Notes: generated by a model from the sequence alone, not told the origin. DNA of 64,000 bases from Caenorhabditis elegans (GCF_000002985.6 NC_003283.11:14819501-14883500); one strand, 5' to 3'. Numbered from the stretch's first letter, positions 36,501 through 50,177 are shown. Translations and numbers: made by a program.

Positions 36501-39065
36501 AACGTCTCAATAGATAAAATACCTTTTGTAGAATCATTAAATAACAAAAAGACATGATAATTGCTGGAATAATCAGCTGAATAATCAATAAACTCGTAGT
36601 ATATGTCAACTTGGATATTTCATCCGACTGCCAATTGAACTCGCCGCAAAACTGGAACAAATGAATGTTAGCTGGATATTTTTGAGGTTTTCAAACTTAC
36701 ATCTCCACATAATGTCACATTTTCAATAACCATTGTTTTCAAGTTCTGTGAGTAATATAGAGGATAACTAGCAAGGAAGGCGACCACCCATGTGAACATC
36801 AGAAGCCACTGGAAAAATATATTTGAAAAATTATTCAAGCTTGGGAATTTTCGAAATAAATTTAATTATTTAAAGTATTTAATGCACTAAAAATTAAATT
36901 GAATCTCGCAAAGCTACGTTCTAAACTTGAAAATATATACGGTATTTCTTCTATTAGTGTAACTCCGTACGTTTACAAAGAAACTTTCTGAAACGCATGC
37001 CTAAAGGCGCACGGGTTTATTCAGAAGGGTCTAATAAGCGAAAACAATTATTGCAACGCTGTTTTAGTTTTCGGCTGTTTTATATCCAATTTACTTATTT
37101 TAACCCACTGTCAAAAGTTGGCCAAAACCACCAATATGATATCGTAAACTTTTTATTTGCAGCTAGGCCTTATTTTCATGAATCCATGCGTCTTTAGACA
37201 GTGGTTTCAGAAAACTCCGTAATTACTGTAAGTTGACAGAGGAGCACCCGTGCGAGTTTTTTTCAAAATCCTCAAATTGGTCACAAAGACCCATCATCCA
37301 AAATTTGTAATTTTAGAAAAATTAGTGCTTTGCCGCTTTTTAACAGTAAATAAAAACATTTCCAATTTAAAAAAAAAAGGTTCACTCTGATGTTTTATTA
37401 CTTTAGTGCCAAATGAATAGTTCTGAATACTTTTCCAACTGGAGCTACCCCAACTTTAACAGAACCCCATCTAAATTTTCAAATCTTACCCTTGCATGCC
37501 TATCAGACCATGGTTCCCGGAGTGGCGTCACAATACTTCGATATCTATCAATTGCGATGTAACACAAAGACCATGAAGAAATGAGCACTGAAAGTTAGGA
37601 AATTGAATTGATTCGGGGAGAGAGTTCGTGTGCAAAATCAGTACAGAGTTTTTTATTTTTGAAATTTGAAGCTTCTTTGTGTTTAAAACAGCTGAAAATA
37701 TGTTACTGCTTTGAGATTTTATGCTGACTTCTGTTCTTCACAAGAGTCGTAACTATTTTTCAAGACGAGCGCCTGAGAACAGGCACAGAGGGTCTTTAAA
37801 GCTTAAATTAATTTGGGATAGAATTGTTTTGAAATCAGTATTATACTTATTCAGGTTTTAATTTAGGCACCTGCAACCTACAGGTATACCTCCACCCAAA
37901 ATATGAGTTACAACACTAAAAAAAAAGAGTCGAAAATGTTTTTTTCGTAATCAAAATCAACTTCAAGTTTTCCCTTTTTCCCTTTACTTCCTCAAAAGCG
38001 ACACTTTCTACTTTTTGGTCGGCTCTCCCTATCAAATACGATAAAGTGGACAATTCAATTGTTCCGAATGGTTAGATCCCGTTCTTACCCGAAAACGCCT
38101 GACAAGTTGGAACCAATTTACACATAATTATTCCAAATATCCATCGCTTCATAAACGCCAATACTGGAGTGATCGGCACCGCCGTGATGCAAAGAAGCTG
38201 GAAATAATGTATGACGTTTTTGGTTGACATTAAAATTATAATTTTGATTCTGATCTTGAGCCAGGAACTTTCAAAGTTCAATTCAAATAAAATCTTGAAA
38301 ACTTACCAAATCAGAAACTGCCAGGTTTATCAAGAATATGTTTGCCACGGAAAGTTTCTTTCGCATTAAAATTGAAGTGATCAATAGCCCATTTCCAACC
38401 AATCCGATTATTAATATGAGAAAGTATAGTACTGAATATCCAAGCTGAAAATTGTTACAGTTATTTTGATGATGAGTTTCCGAGCAATAAATTTCAGGTA
38501 CAAATTTTAAACAAATTTTTGAAAATTTATGATCATTGATTGATTTCAAGGTGGTTTGCAGAAAAATAGAGTTTAAGAAATTAGTTTTTATTCATTTCTA
38601 GTTTAATTTTTTAAAATAATGTGCAAAATAAACTTCATTAATTTTTGAAATCTTCGGATTAATTCGGACACTAACTTTTAATCAACTTTTTTAACTTTTA
38701 ATATCCAAAAAGCATTCAGAACTTTTTTCATTTTTTTCTGAGCACTTCAGTTTGAAATTTCAGATAGGAGGATTTTAGATACGCAGGGTAATATGCCTAG
38801 GTTTAGAAGGTGAAGTTTTCAAGCTTTGTTTTCAGACTTATAGTTATGTAAGTTTAGATTATTAAATTTCATAATAATCTAAGTGAAAATTCCAAACAAA
38901 AAAGTGTTGTCTAGAAAAAATAAAGAAGTTTCACTGAATCACTCGCTTTAAGATCTCTGAAATCATAAATTAATTTACCCGAACTTCAAAGAGGACTGTC
39001 CAATCATTGAACTGCTGAAGAATGGCGTTCACATCTATACAATGATGAGATTCAGCATCACCCAT
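33517..39065 (-). CDS. npr-13: NPY/neuropeptide-type G-protein-coupled receptor
   Basis: Eleven exons in one frame give 450 residues: 38979-39065, 38307-38444, 38089-38197, 37490-37587, 36701-36808, 36523-36651, 36427-36480, 35986-36234, 35053-35207, 34371-34520 and 33517-33592. Class A features are visible: TM1 with GLVGNGLL, TM2 with INLAVSDL, a conserved cysteine at the start of TM3 (MCKLVPTCQ), DRYRS at the end of TM3, ECL2 cysteines (TLCGDFCGE), TM6 CWFPLSAVN and TM7 NPVLYFW in place of NPxxY. The C-terminal tail is long and basic (about 130 residues). Sequence style fits the worm NPR family of peptide receptors acting in neurons. The symbol npr-13 rests on recollected neighbourhood with ret-1 and gcy-14. 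A tRNA gene sits in intron 7. Confidence 0.85.
34969..34991. repeat. CA microsatellite
   Basis: Imperfect (ca)n run, cacacatacacacacacaca, inside the receptor-gene intron between the 35053 and 34520 exons. Confidence 0.8.
36287..36358 (-). tRNA. tRNA-Cys (GCA)
   Basis: The reverse strand folds as a tRNA. The acceptor stem GGGGGTA pairs with TGCCCCC, with T as the discriminator. The anticodon loop CTGCAGA is closed by a TTCGA/TCGAG stem and gives GCA (cysteine). The T-arm contains GGTTCAACTCC, and the internal promoter boxes match TAGCTCAGTGG (A box) and GGTTCAACTCC (B box). No intron. It lies within receptor intron 7 (36235-36426), on the same strand as the host gene. Confidence 0.95.
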
Positions 39066-42000
39066 TTTATACTGATTTTCTTTTTGATCCTAAAACAAAG
39101 AAGTGTGATGTCTGAGTCCTTTTTAACCGACGTACTAGAAGGATGAGGAGTGTGGGAGGAGTCAGGAAGGCGTAGAAGAAGAAGAAGTCGAAGATGATTA
39201 GAAAATGGAGAATAAGGAAGATGAGAGGCATGAATCTGTGGTGCGTGAGATTCGAACATTTGTTTTGTTTTTTGTTTTCTTTACGGACAATAGAGATAGA
39301 GATAGATAGGTGTTTCCTTGTGAAGAAGAAGAATTGAGCAAAAAGGGTGAACATCAGCGATCTAGAGTTTCGAATTCTGCGAACTTTGAATTACGAACAA
39401 TTTTGCACTGACTTCCAAACTGAGAATTTGAGAGCAGGTGCTGAGAAACTTGATTTTCAGCTTGAATTTTTTTGATAAATTGTTAATTTTGTCACGTTTC
39501 GGTCTTCAGTCTATTGATATTTCAATGTGTATGTTTATTTCAGAGATAATGCTTCAGTTCCATCGTAACTATAGAGAAAATATACATATTAAAAATGTAA
39601 CCAAATGAACAGGTTATTTCAGATACAAATTTACGAGGCATTTTTCAAACAAGAACACATATTCATGGATATCATGCTTTTGTGAGTTTACCGTAGTTTT
39701 TCTACTATTTTTTGGTACGATAAATAAGATACCAAAATCCATTTTTCATCAAAAAGTTCAGAAATACCCTGTTTTCCCTGGTTTAGATGGGCGTTCAAAA
39801 TAAAAATAGCCAAGTGGATAGAAAGTTCAAAACCGTGGTATCCGAAATTGGAACTTTTATTTATTTATTTCCAGTCTAAAAATGAAGGAACTTATATTTC
39901 AATTAGTTCTAGGAACCTACATATCTTCATTCAAAAAATATTATGGTGGACCACACAGACTTCCTCCCAAGTACGGAACACCCAACAAAAAATATTTTTT
40001 CTGTGAATCGCAACAATTTGTATGTCTGGGTCATGGGGCTCACTTAGTCTATCCTGAAATTCAATTCAAAGTCCTCTCAATTTACATACACAAAGTGACT
40101 CAAGGAATGAAAGCAACGAAATTTCCCCCTCCCTTTTTTCCAATTTCCAACTCAATTGTCTTTGAGCGTTTGAAATTGAGACCCGCCATTTTGATAGTAA
40201 AAGCCTTACGTCGTTCGGTTTTTGCAAATTTCAAGAACATTAGTTAGAAGAAGGGAGGTTTTTAATTGCTATGAGTTCATCGATGAAAAATAATAAAATA
40301 ATGAAGCATGATGATCAAATATTATTGAGACGAAATAAAAAATTAATATATTTTTCCAAGAAAAAAAACTTATGGAAAACAATAAACAAGTAAATAAGTT
40401 TTTGATATTTTAAAAGTAAACAGCTTTAATGTCAATTATCAATGCGGAGGTGGGAAGCAGCAAAGAACTATTCAAGTAATTTTTTTGGAATTTAATTCGA
40501 AGGTGGACTGTCAATTGTGGGGACTTTGTGTTAAACTGTTCCTACTTAACAAAGAAAAAACAATTGTTGTGAAATATTATTAAAAACCGAAATTTGGACT
40601 GGAAATGCTCTGGAATTTGTGCTCATATAGATGGAAATTTACAAATTCCGAGTAGATTCTTTTACTATAAAATGTTAACCCGAAAACTAAAAGAGATTCT
40701 AAACATAATATAACAGACAAACTACTGACTAAGATTTGGTGCATAGTTTTCAGTAAATAATTTCTTACAAATTTCTTTTAAAAATACTGCCGCGGACATC
40801 TAACGGGTTGATTCTATTGCTACAGGCGATTGCAGATGTCGAGTCAAAAAATAGTTCAATCCTTAAACCTTTATGGCTGTTAATATAGGCGTAGCATTTC
40901 AAAAATAATTGAATAATTGGGCATTCGAATGTTGGGGCTTTTCGAAAAGACGCCGCATTTGCGCAAAGTAAGAAGCTGGAAATAGTTGAGCTTGAGCTTC
41001 TGCGGACACATTTAAGCAGCTGAAATATAGCAATTACACTCACTCTACAAGCGTTTGAAACACTAAAATCTATTACTTGAAACTCGTCTGACAACAGTTT
41101 TGACTACAGAAAAAACAAAAAAACTTTCTGGCTCATTAAAATAATAGTGGAAACTATGAAACTATGATGATGTAAGAAGCAACTACTAAGAATTCTATGA
41201 TGTTTTTAATTTATACATATGTTTTTTAATGGAGGACGAACTCCACTGTTTCTATAGAAATAAATGTTCACAGCTTGCGATAAAAATTGAAATTCTGCGC
41301 CGTATTTGGGAGACTACTATGATGTGTTTTCTGTTCCGATGGGCTTTTGAATGATCACTGGGATATTCGAATTTTTGGAAGAGATCTCATAACAAAAGAT
41401 TTTGAAGCACTGGAGATACTAAGCTTTCTGGGAACTTTTCAATTTTAAGTGGGAATATTAACAATAGCGTTTATTATGAAAAACATATTTCATTCTGTAT
41501 TTTTCGAGTGAAAAAACCTGGCGGGTGACACAATTTTGTTCAAATACATTTTGAAGGTTTAATCTCTGATGAACCTAAAGCGGACCGAATTCTGTGTGCC
41601 TTTTTACTGTTAAGGGCCTCTTGATTTTCCATAATTTTTATGTTGCTTGATAATAGAGTAATAAATTTCTTGCCTCAAAGATTACAGAACACATTTTGAT
41701 CCCACATTTCAAGCAGACTTCTAAAGAAATCTAACAATAGCCTAACTATGATACCGAATATTTTCAGCTGCTGTAGATTTGCAAAAAAATAGTGACGTAG
41801 AAAAGTCAGAACAATTTTTTGCTGAACACTGTAAAATTACTCAATGGAAGTTTTAAAAATCTGATATTAATTAAAAAGAATCAGAGAATAATCAATCACT
41901 GAGGAAACTTTTAGAGAAGTTTTCTTCAACAAAAAAAACTGACACAGAGCTTTTGTGGTAACCTGCTCGATACATGAGCTAAAAATCAAATATCTGCTTA

Positions 42001-43667
42001 AGAATAAACTGACCCCGAGCAAGTCGCTACCAAGCATTTTGATAGCTCTATTTTCAAACGCCGACTACGAGCAAAAGTTTCAAAATGCAGCTGATTTGTA
42101 AGAGAACATTTTAGGATTTTTTTGCAAGGTGGTCTACATAAAGAACTGATCACGTTTGCTGTCTGATCTTTTGAGTTTCTAATAATCTAGTATTATCAGA
42201 TAACTCCACTGATGATTCAAATACTAACACTTCCAAAAAGTCACAAAAACACACAACATGATTAATGTAGTGACGACAAAGATAAGAAGGAAGAAGTTTT
42301 TGAAGGTGATGAATGTTAGAAGCATCTACTGCTCTTGAGAAGATGAACGAAAATGGAAATGGAATAGAGATGGAGTAAGTTTGGAAAACGAGCAGCAGAA
42401 GCAGTAGAAGAAGAGGATGGAGCACACAAGGGGTGTTTGTGCTCGATAGGTGGAAAATGGGTTATTTGGAGAAAATATAGGAGAAGGAGGAGGAGAAGAA
42501 GCTGAACAAGTGTGGAGGGACAGATGATGATGATGATGAACCTCGTCGGAAGAAGAAGAAGAAGAATACTCCCTATGGCCAAAATAGTAGATGCTCCACT
42601 CTCGTGTATGTATGCTCACTGCCTTATTCTTCTCCTTGCTCCTCCCAAATTACGTTTCATGATGGAGATGATGATGGTGGTGATGATGATGGGCCCTGAG
42701 CACACATACATGGATAGATACTCACACAAAAGTTGTGTCGAGCAAAAAATGATGATGATGTTGATGAAAAGAGGGATGAAAAACTGAAAACTTCTGTGTT
42801 TATGGGTGGTGAGGATTGGCATTGAGCCCCGTTTCGATAAATGGGATGTGTGTGCACATTTGGGAACACTCATAAAATGGTGGGTGGAAGAGAGAGAGAG
42901 AGAGGGAGTTGTAGGATTTTAATGGTATTGCAGCTTAGTAGTACTACTCTCGGATTCCAAGCATTCCATTAGTTTGATTTTCTTGGAAGCTGGATTTTGG
43001 AACTTAGCCACGGAACTGTAAAAAGAGGTCTCTGACTTCCGATGGCAAAAACTTTCGGCAGATCCTGAGACCCCTAGCACGCATATCTCCAGGAACAATA
43101 ATATTTCCACACCAACTAAAATCACAGGAAAAGCTGTTGAGTGAATTTTCTCTAAATTTTCTTGGGTAAATTCTTTGGAATCTGGAATCTGCACTTTTTC
43201 TGATCAAAATTTGGAATCAATCCAAATCTTATCAACCGAACTATGCCCACTATCTTCCATATCTATAGAAACGTTTATTTTCTTCAAATGCCAAAACCAA
43301 AAACCTCTGCTTTACAGTAGCTTATAAAGAAATAATTGTGTTCTACTTATAATCTCGAAAGGTACAAGTTCTTGGGTGCCAATTAAATTACATTTTAGTA
43401 GATTTAAAAAAAATCTTTTTACGGGACCCAGTATCTGCTAGGAAATTATCTTCAAGATCCGGATCCTTTGATAATACAATATATTCACACTGCTGAATTT
43501 AAAAAAAGTATGGTTGATCAATTCAAACCAGTGTTACAGTGGAGCGATCTTGCATTAACGTGGGCACACAAATGACATTCCTGTGTCAGTAGTTCATGTT
43601 GGTCCTCGATTTTGAAAATTGCAAAAAAAAACATTAAGTGAAATCATTTTTATTATTTTTGTTAGAC
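39066..43667. other. 4.6-kb intergenic stretch between receptor and cyclase genes
   Basis: Probable 5' flank of the receptor (39.07-39.4 kb) and 3' flank of the guanylyl cyclase. No confident gene. Low-complexity GAT/GATGGT runs at about 42520-42700 and a GA run at about 42889-42905 produce spurious reading frames on both strands. A 121-residue plus frame (39882-40247) and a 109-residue minus frame (40765-41094) were considered and not accepted. Confidence 0.6.
42520..42705. repeat. Imperfect GAT/GAA trinucleotide-rich low-complexity region
   Basis: Repeated gatgatgatgatg, gaagaagaagaagaa and gatgatgatggtggtgatg tracts. They explain several open frames of apparent poly-Met/Arg or poly-Ser/Ile composition here, so they should not be read as genes. 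Confidence 0.8.
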
Positions 43668-46600
43668 TTATGAAACACATTCGTTGCCATTATTAAAATC
43701 CTTGTAAGCAGAATACAATCCCTTCTGAGTTTCCTCTGACATTTTTTCAATAATTGGAGATATGCTCCGAACAGATTGCCGACGAGGCGGTTCTGGTGTC
43801 TTTTCTCGCGGTGCCTGAGCAGAAACACTAATTCTAGATTGTTCTCCTAGAAGCCAATATGTCTCCATAACTCCTTTCCCTTTAATTATAACTTCTCCTC
43901 GAGATTCTGTCCTGAATCCACCAACGACTTGAGTTAACATTTGATTCGCTTCAGCAGTCACGTGGATTTTTCCGGCTACAAATAAATTTTTCAAAAAGAA
44001 ATTTCAAATCAAAGCCTACGTTTCCCATTACTCTCCATCCGGCTTGCTGTGTTAACTGCATCTCCAAATAGACAGTATCGTGGCATTGTTAAACCAACGA
44101 CTCCGGCAACCACGGAACCTTAAAAAATTGCTTAATTTGTTTTTTCTTGTTTTGAAAAACTTACCACAATTAATTCCGATTCTTAGATTGATACGCTCAG
44201 ATGGTAAATGCTGAACTCGGAAGAACTCCAAGCTGGACAAGAATCCAAGAGACATTCGAGCAATGTGACGAATATGTTCATTTCCATTTCGATGTGGTAA
44301 TCCAGATACACATAGATATCCATCTCCAATTGTTTCCACCTGAAAATAGAGTTGTTGAGTACTTAAGGCAAAAAGTTTAAAACTTCAATTTCAATTTTAA
44401 AATTCAAAAGAATAACCTTCCGCAATAACAAACACGCCCTTTTAACGACAACTTTAATTTTAAAAAAAGTTCCCATTCTTAAATTATAATTAGGGGGGAA
44501 TAACTTAACTAACCTTGTAAACATCATTCTGCTCAATAATTCCATCAAAAATTGTGTACAAGTCATTGAGAAGTGTGACTACTTGCAACGGCGTGCACTT
44601 CCCAGCCAAAGTCGTGAATTGGACTACATCCGAGAAGAATATAGTGACTTGCTCAAAAGTTTCAGGTTCAACAGTTTGTCCCAGCTTCAGTTTGTCAGCC
44701 ACCATTCTGAAATTCGGGTTTTGGCAGATTGAGGCTATTTAGTTTGAGATTCCCAAAACTATGAAGAACTAAAAAATCTTACTTCGGCAACATTCTGTAC
44801 AGTAAAACATCCGATTTCTTTTTCTCTTCAACCAGTTCTTTCGTTCGATCGGATACTTCTTCTTCAAGTGTTGATGCATAAGTTTCAAGCATATTGAACA
44901 CATGATCCATTAAATTTGATTTCCTTCCATCTCTCATTCCATTTAAATGACCCCTGACTTGTTCAATTGATGGTCGTTCTGATGGTCTTTCAGTCCAGCA
45001 ATCTCGGATCAGGTGCAGCTGAAATTATTTTACATGACTACCGTGACTTTCATTTTTTTCACTTTGAGTTTCATGAAAGATGCACTTATGCAAATTGGTA
45101 GCACCAATTACAAATGCTAAATTTTCAGGTTCTTACCAGTGCTGGATTAATTTCAACAGTTTCTCCTGTGTCTAATGATGGTCTCATTGGATTATGACCT
45201 CCCTTCTTCACTTGATAGATTATTACATCTGGCTTCTCTTTTCGATTTTCCAGATCAAAAGCCGACGATCTTGTTAGAATCTCCGAGCAAATAATTCCAA
45301 AGCTATAGATATCACCTTCAGGAAGCCTTTCTTCATTCTCATTTCTCAGATTTTCTGGTGGAGTCCACAAAAGATCTTCTTTCTTCGGATTTTCAAAAGT
45401 TCGAACCGATTTTAATCCATAACCAGATATTTTGATTTGCCATCGGTCATCGATTAGGCAGCATCGGGAAGTTAAATGACCATGGCATTTGAGGAACGAG
45501 TTATGAATGAATAAAAGTCCATTTGAAATATCTCGAATTAGGGAAAACATGAAGAAACTATCCATTTGCATTGAACTTTTACTGATAACATCTGATAAAG
45601 ATCCTCTTGAGCAAAATCTCCAAAGTGAAAAAAGTTGGGGTCCATCAAGGCATAATCCAATGAACTTGTTCAAATTATCATTGTCAAAGTTTCTCATTTG
45701 ACGAAATTCTGCTTTTTGTTCGGCATCAAATTGGAGGATCAAGTCGTGTTTCATCGCCGCAAGAATATCCTGTTGGTAGTAGTAGAAAATGAAATTTATA
45801 GTTTCCGAGCGACTTTCAACGGTTATTTTTGTGGAAGTAGAGGGTCCACTTGCAAATGAGTGCATACTTGCCTCGGCTTTTGATTTCGATTGCACCTGCT
45901 GAAGCTCGATGAATGGAACTTGCCAGAGAAGATCTTGACGTTCCATTTCTTTTCTCTTCATTCTGAAATTTAACAATAGGGTAATTGAAAATGGAAAAAC
46001 TTGTGATTTCAGCTTTCGAGATTTGGCCATTGCGATACCATAAGCGTACGTATATTTGCGCTCCTCCACTTTTAAGAAATTTGTATTTTTAACCATTATG
46101 AGGATTTTAAAGTTGTCCATCTTTAAGCTTATTTTTTGCCTGGAATTTTTTTTTCTTTTATTACTTTTTTTTAAGTACAGAGACAGTTTTCGTTTTAGCT
46201 ATTAATTATTTAGCTATTAAAACCCTGTTACACCCCTGTTGGGTAGACAAGTTCCTCAGGAAGTCTAACAATTTGCTTCCGTTTCCCTGAAAACTCACTG
46301 CATCGTATACAGAAGCCCTGCACATCCAGCCAATAGAGCCAAAACTACAATAACCGCCGCAATAATTGTATAAACAAGATATTCTTTGACGAAGTCTGGT
46401 GGGCACTCTAAACCAGAGAACCCACATATCGGCCTTGCCAATGGTCGAACACTCCAAAGATCCGCCTCTGATTTATAAAATGGAGTATACTCCTGAATAC
46501 ATCAAGTTTAACTAAAATCTAATCAGAAAATCAACAATTACCACTTCAGATCCATTTATCACAAGACTCGCGGCAAGATATGGGAGAAGTGAAGTATTTA

Positions 46601-48405
46601 AAGCAAACATATAAACTTGAACGATTCGTGTTCCGGTGTCATCTAGTGTTACCGTACCTCCACCGACTCCTTGAAATGACATTCCGATATCACTGAGTAC
46701 AAATGAACCATTTTTCAAATTTGCTCTCGTTGGGTCTTGTGTAAGTGATCTGTTCAGTGCAACACCATACGCATAGAAGGCATCGAATAGTTGTCCGGCG
46801 TAGGTAGCCGGCTGAAAAGTTTATTATATTATTACTAGCTGAGCATACTAGGTATTCATTTTCAGAGGAAAATAAACTCAAACGGGTTAAATACGCCGAT
46901 TTCAATGTTTTGAATTTTTAAGTCTCAAACGGCATTATATAAAGTTTCCCTTAAATATTATTATTACAAAGCTGTGCGGCATTTGAACATTGTCTTGAAT
47001 GCCAAGAAATACGGTAAATTTATTTTGATATTTAAAAGAGAAGCAACGGTCCTCTGTTTCGTCCAGTTGTAGTTGTGAACTAACTTACAACTTTATATGT
47101 CGAATTTGAACAATCTTGTACGCAATTGAATGGCTGTTCGGTCATCCGGCTGATCAATTGGCTTGAGAAATTTGCAAACTCTGGTGTGATTGTTGTTGGT
47201 AGCCCCATGTTCTAAAAAAGTTATCAGTAACACACAAAAAAATCACTTCTTGTTGCTAGAAAATTCACTTAAAAATACAATTAATACTCACATCGCATAT
47301 GTATAACACTTTTCCGTAGGCGTCTCGAATTTGCTCAGGCGTGAGACCAGTGACAAAATTCCCATCAGTGTCATCCCAGGAATAGTGCTCCCCACCATTT
47401 ATTTCATCAACATCTGAAAATAAGAGTAGAGCCTGTATAGCGATTGTTTCGGAACTTACAGAAACCCCTGGATTGAGGTTCCGCAAACATGTACATGTAT
47501 TCATCAGTTGACATTCCAGCCAGCACTGTGGATGCCACAAATGCTTTCTTGAATCCCCGTCCATTAGCGAAACAAGCAATTATGACTGAAATGTAAGACA
47601 TAAAAATTAAAATACAAAGATTTCACCAACTTCGTCCTCTTTTTGAAACTTCAGTAAGTGCTTTCTGTAAGGCGTCCAGTGTCACTGTCTGAATCTGAAC
47701 CATGTAGGCAAGGGTAACATCTGAGTTCTCAATTCCCATTTTTTCCAAATCATCCTTCATCGAGGCACATTTCTCTTCATCACCATCGTTTGAGTATATA
47801 AATACAAATTCATCCCATTCGAATCTTCTCAAAACCTCTCGGACTCCGAGAGCCATGCTTTAAATGATTTTTTATCCCTTCTTCAGAAAAACCAAACAAA
47901 CCTGTGTGTATCAAGTGACAATGTGACAGTTGTAGGATATCTACTGACATTACCAATGTCAGCTGCAGTCGTCAGCCCCCATTGGAAGACTGGAACATTG
48001 TAGTATGCGGCTAGAGAGGCAACTGCGATTCCAGCTCGATTACATGTTGGACCAATGATTACGTCTACATTATCATGGTTTATTAGTTCCACCGTTTTTC
48101 CGCCAGCAAGACCCTCAGTGCATTCATCAAATTTTACAGTGAAACTGAATTATTTTATTTGAGAGAAAAGAAAAAACCCTGCCCTCTATACATAGAAAAC
48201 ATATCACTTACTTAAAATCATATTGATCCAAAAGATGTTCAGCTCTAATTCGATCCCTTGCCACTAACACCGCTGCAGCTGATGTTCGATAACCGACAGC
48301 TCTCATCACAGAAGCAGTATCTTTTGAGAACAACAGACCAACTTTCACAGTTTGTAGAAATTGACCAGATGCCAAATATGGAAACAGTAAAAGGAAAAGG
48401 CACAT
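43668..48405 (-). CDS. gcy-14: Receptor-type guanylyl cyclase
   Basis: Fourteen exons join in frame to 1,111 residues: 48212-48405, 47902-48144, 47631-47857, 47460-47585, 47292-47413, 47089-47211, 46542-46811, 46299-46492, 45137-45962, 44783-45018, 44514-44706, 44165-44339, 44020-44118 and 43668-43975. In order: signal peptide ([14 protein letters not shown]), ligand-binding ectodomain ([12 protein letters not shown]), one membrane segment ([19 protein letters not shown]), a degenerate kinase domain (HGHL and GYGL in place of HRD and DFG), a coiled-coil linker ([17 protein letters not shown]) and the catalytic domain. Catalytic features are present: FFSDVVQF and NDLYTIFD metal aspartates, [24 protein letters not shown] with the guanine-specifying cysteine. 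It should make cGMP in sensory endings. Known gcy-14 acts in the ASEL taste neuron; the symbol is assigned from family, context and recollection. The acceptors of exons 3 and 13 end in AAG rather than CAG. Confidence 0.9.
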
Positions 48406-49149
48406 GTTAGATGATGAATGAACAAAGTGAAATAACCAGTCATTATTGAAGGTGGGGAAAATGAAACCTTGCAATATTTTATTAATAATCATCAATGAGT
48501 ATTTATCTAGTGGTTGAGAATTTTCTAGAGAATTTATTGCAAAGGATTAGGCGTGAGTAGAGGCAAGCTTATCCAGAAAAACTACAACTTTTTTCCTAGA
48601 AAGTATCCATTTTAAACATCATAAATATGTTTTTAAAAGAGTAGTAATAACAAAAATTTTGATAGCGATCAATTTTAGATTATTGTACTTTTGAAACATG
48701 GATTTTCTCCCAAAGGGGAGCACCATCACTTCGATTTTTAAACTTCCTGTGTTTTGATGGGTTCTCTATAATTTAAACATTAAAACTCATTAGATCATCT
48801 GTTTTAAAATAGTTTAGATTTTTTTTGAACATCAATGTGAAATATAAACTTATGTTCTTCAAAAAAAAATCTCGCAGTGAAAAAAACAGCGATCTAGTTT
48901 TGTTTCATTGCTCAGAATGTTATTTAAGCTTAAAACTATGCATGGAGAGGAGGTATCAAAAATCAATTCTAGGTGCCACCGCAGTATAAGCTCTTTAGAT
49001 CTATGCTATCATATTTTGGAACTTTTGAAGCTGAAACAAACAGCAATATTTATTATTATTATCAGCAAAATGATATTTCAAAAAAAAAACAAAGCAACAA
49101 AGAAAGGCAATAAACAATTATATCGGACTGAATTTAGCTTTATTATTTC
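48406..49149. other. gcy-14 5' flank / intergenic
   Basis: Between the cyclase start codon and the stop codon of the secreted-protein gene upstream on the same strand. AT-rich, no gene. It contains the GAAACC-type site listed separately. Confidence 0.6.
48463..48474 (+). promoter_or_regulatory. Candidate CHE-1 (ASE-type) site upstream of gcy-14
   Basis: GAAACCTTGCAA, about 60 bases upstream of the predicted start codon, agrees with the GAARCC core of the ASE motif bound by the zinc-finger regulator CHE-1 in ASE taste neurons. Short motifs occur by chance, and the position is close enough to overlap the 5' UTR. Confidence 0.35.
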
Positions 49150-50177
49150 TTAGGTAGCTTTCAGTGTTCTGAATTTGAATTGCTCATTCTGATTAATGCA
49201 CATGTAGAGAAAATCTCCTGATGTCATGTTCTGATTAAGACCAATGCTTCCAACTCCATCAGCATAGCATCCAATGATTGCAGAGACACCATAGTTGGCA
49301 CAACGACGCACGAAATTTCCCTCATTCCACGTGTCACCTAAAAATTGCAAAAAAAAAAATGATTTGAAAAAATGAAGAATAAGATGATACTCTCAGATAC
49401 CTTGAACATCTACTAAAATTTTACAGTTTGTCTATAAAATGATGACTTTAATTTATAAAGCTTGTAAAGTTTCAGACCATTCGACGAGACGACTTTTGAA
49501 TAAAATTTACATTTTTGAATTCGAGGAACTTACTAGATATTTTCCTAATCCCTGTAAAAGTCTTCATGTAACTTACCAAACTTCTTGATCTCTCCTGTAC
49601 CAGTTTCACAATCAAATGTCTTTGCAGTCTGCAAAGCTACATTTCCATTGACCGTGACACATTCCATTGCATATCCAGCAGGAACTCTTCTAGCTTCTCC
49701 CAGTGGAATTTCAACTCCTTCTTTCGAAATACAACTTTTCAAATTCACTTTTCCATATGGTTCACAGAGAAGTCGGAACGAATCTTCAACCCATGTATCT
49801 CCAACACTATATACTCCTCTACATTTCCCAGTCTGTCCGGGAGTAGATTTCAATGTGACATTTCCCGGAGTACACTCGAATACTTTATCTCCTTCTTCCA
49901 ATTGTGTACCGATGGAAATCTGTTTGAAACTGTGTTAAAAAAGGGTGTCTCCAATTATCCAATTATACGTACTTCAACGCCCGCCGGAGTGATACAAGAG
50001 ATCACCTCAAGAGTGGAGGTCAAGTTCTTGAAAGTCACACATTTCATTCGGAATGATCCTTGTGAAATCTGAATTGTTTCCGTTTTCTTTTAAAGATTTT
50101 ATAAGGGGGCTTACAAAAGTCGTGTCATTTTTATATTGTTTCCCTTCGTGGGCACACATGGCGTACACTTCTGGCTT
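49150..50177 (-). CDS. MIG-18-like fibronectin-I repeat protein, 5' end unresolved
   Basis: Exons 50115-50177, 49973-50068, 49577-49919 and 49150-49337 keep one frame of 229 residues. The pattern of repeated units is clear: ISQGSFRMKC...CITPAGVE, DSFRLLCEPYGK...CISKEGVEIPLG, GNFVRRCANYG...IGCYADGVG. Each is a cysteine-bearing F-R-K/L-C...I/C-G/P unit as in the 'abnormal cell migration protein 18-like fibronectin type I' family of secreted matrix proteins. It is a paralogue of the next gene upstream, aligning exon by exon. No signal-peptide exon was found: the first exon here starts KPEVYAMCAHEG after a TTTCAG acceptor and lacks a start codon of the right kind. The expected upstream exon should lie within 50.2-50.6 kb, which is filled by repeats. 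Confidence 0.7.

Noticed and set aside
39882-40247. Plus-strand frame of 121 residues beginning MKELIFQLVLGTY
   Set aside because: Single open frame in intergenic AT-rich DNA without splice sites, homology or promoter; length is within chance for this much sequence.
40765-41094. Minus-strand frame of 109 residues containing ELFFDSTSAIACSN, vaguely RNase H-like
   Set aside because: One weak motif only; no neighbouring reverse transcriptase or integrase frames, and the GTGAGT...TTTCAG pair inside is too close to be a normal worm intron.
42316-42873. Several overlapping open frames on both strands
   Set aside because: Produced by GAT/GAA trinucleotide low-complexity sequence.
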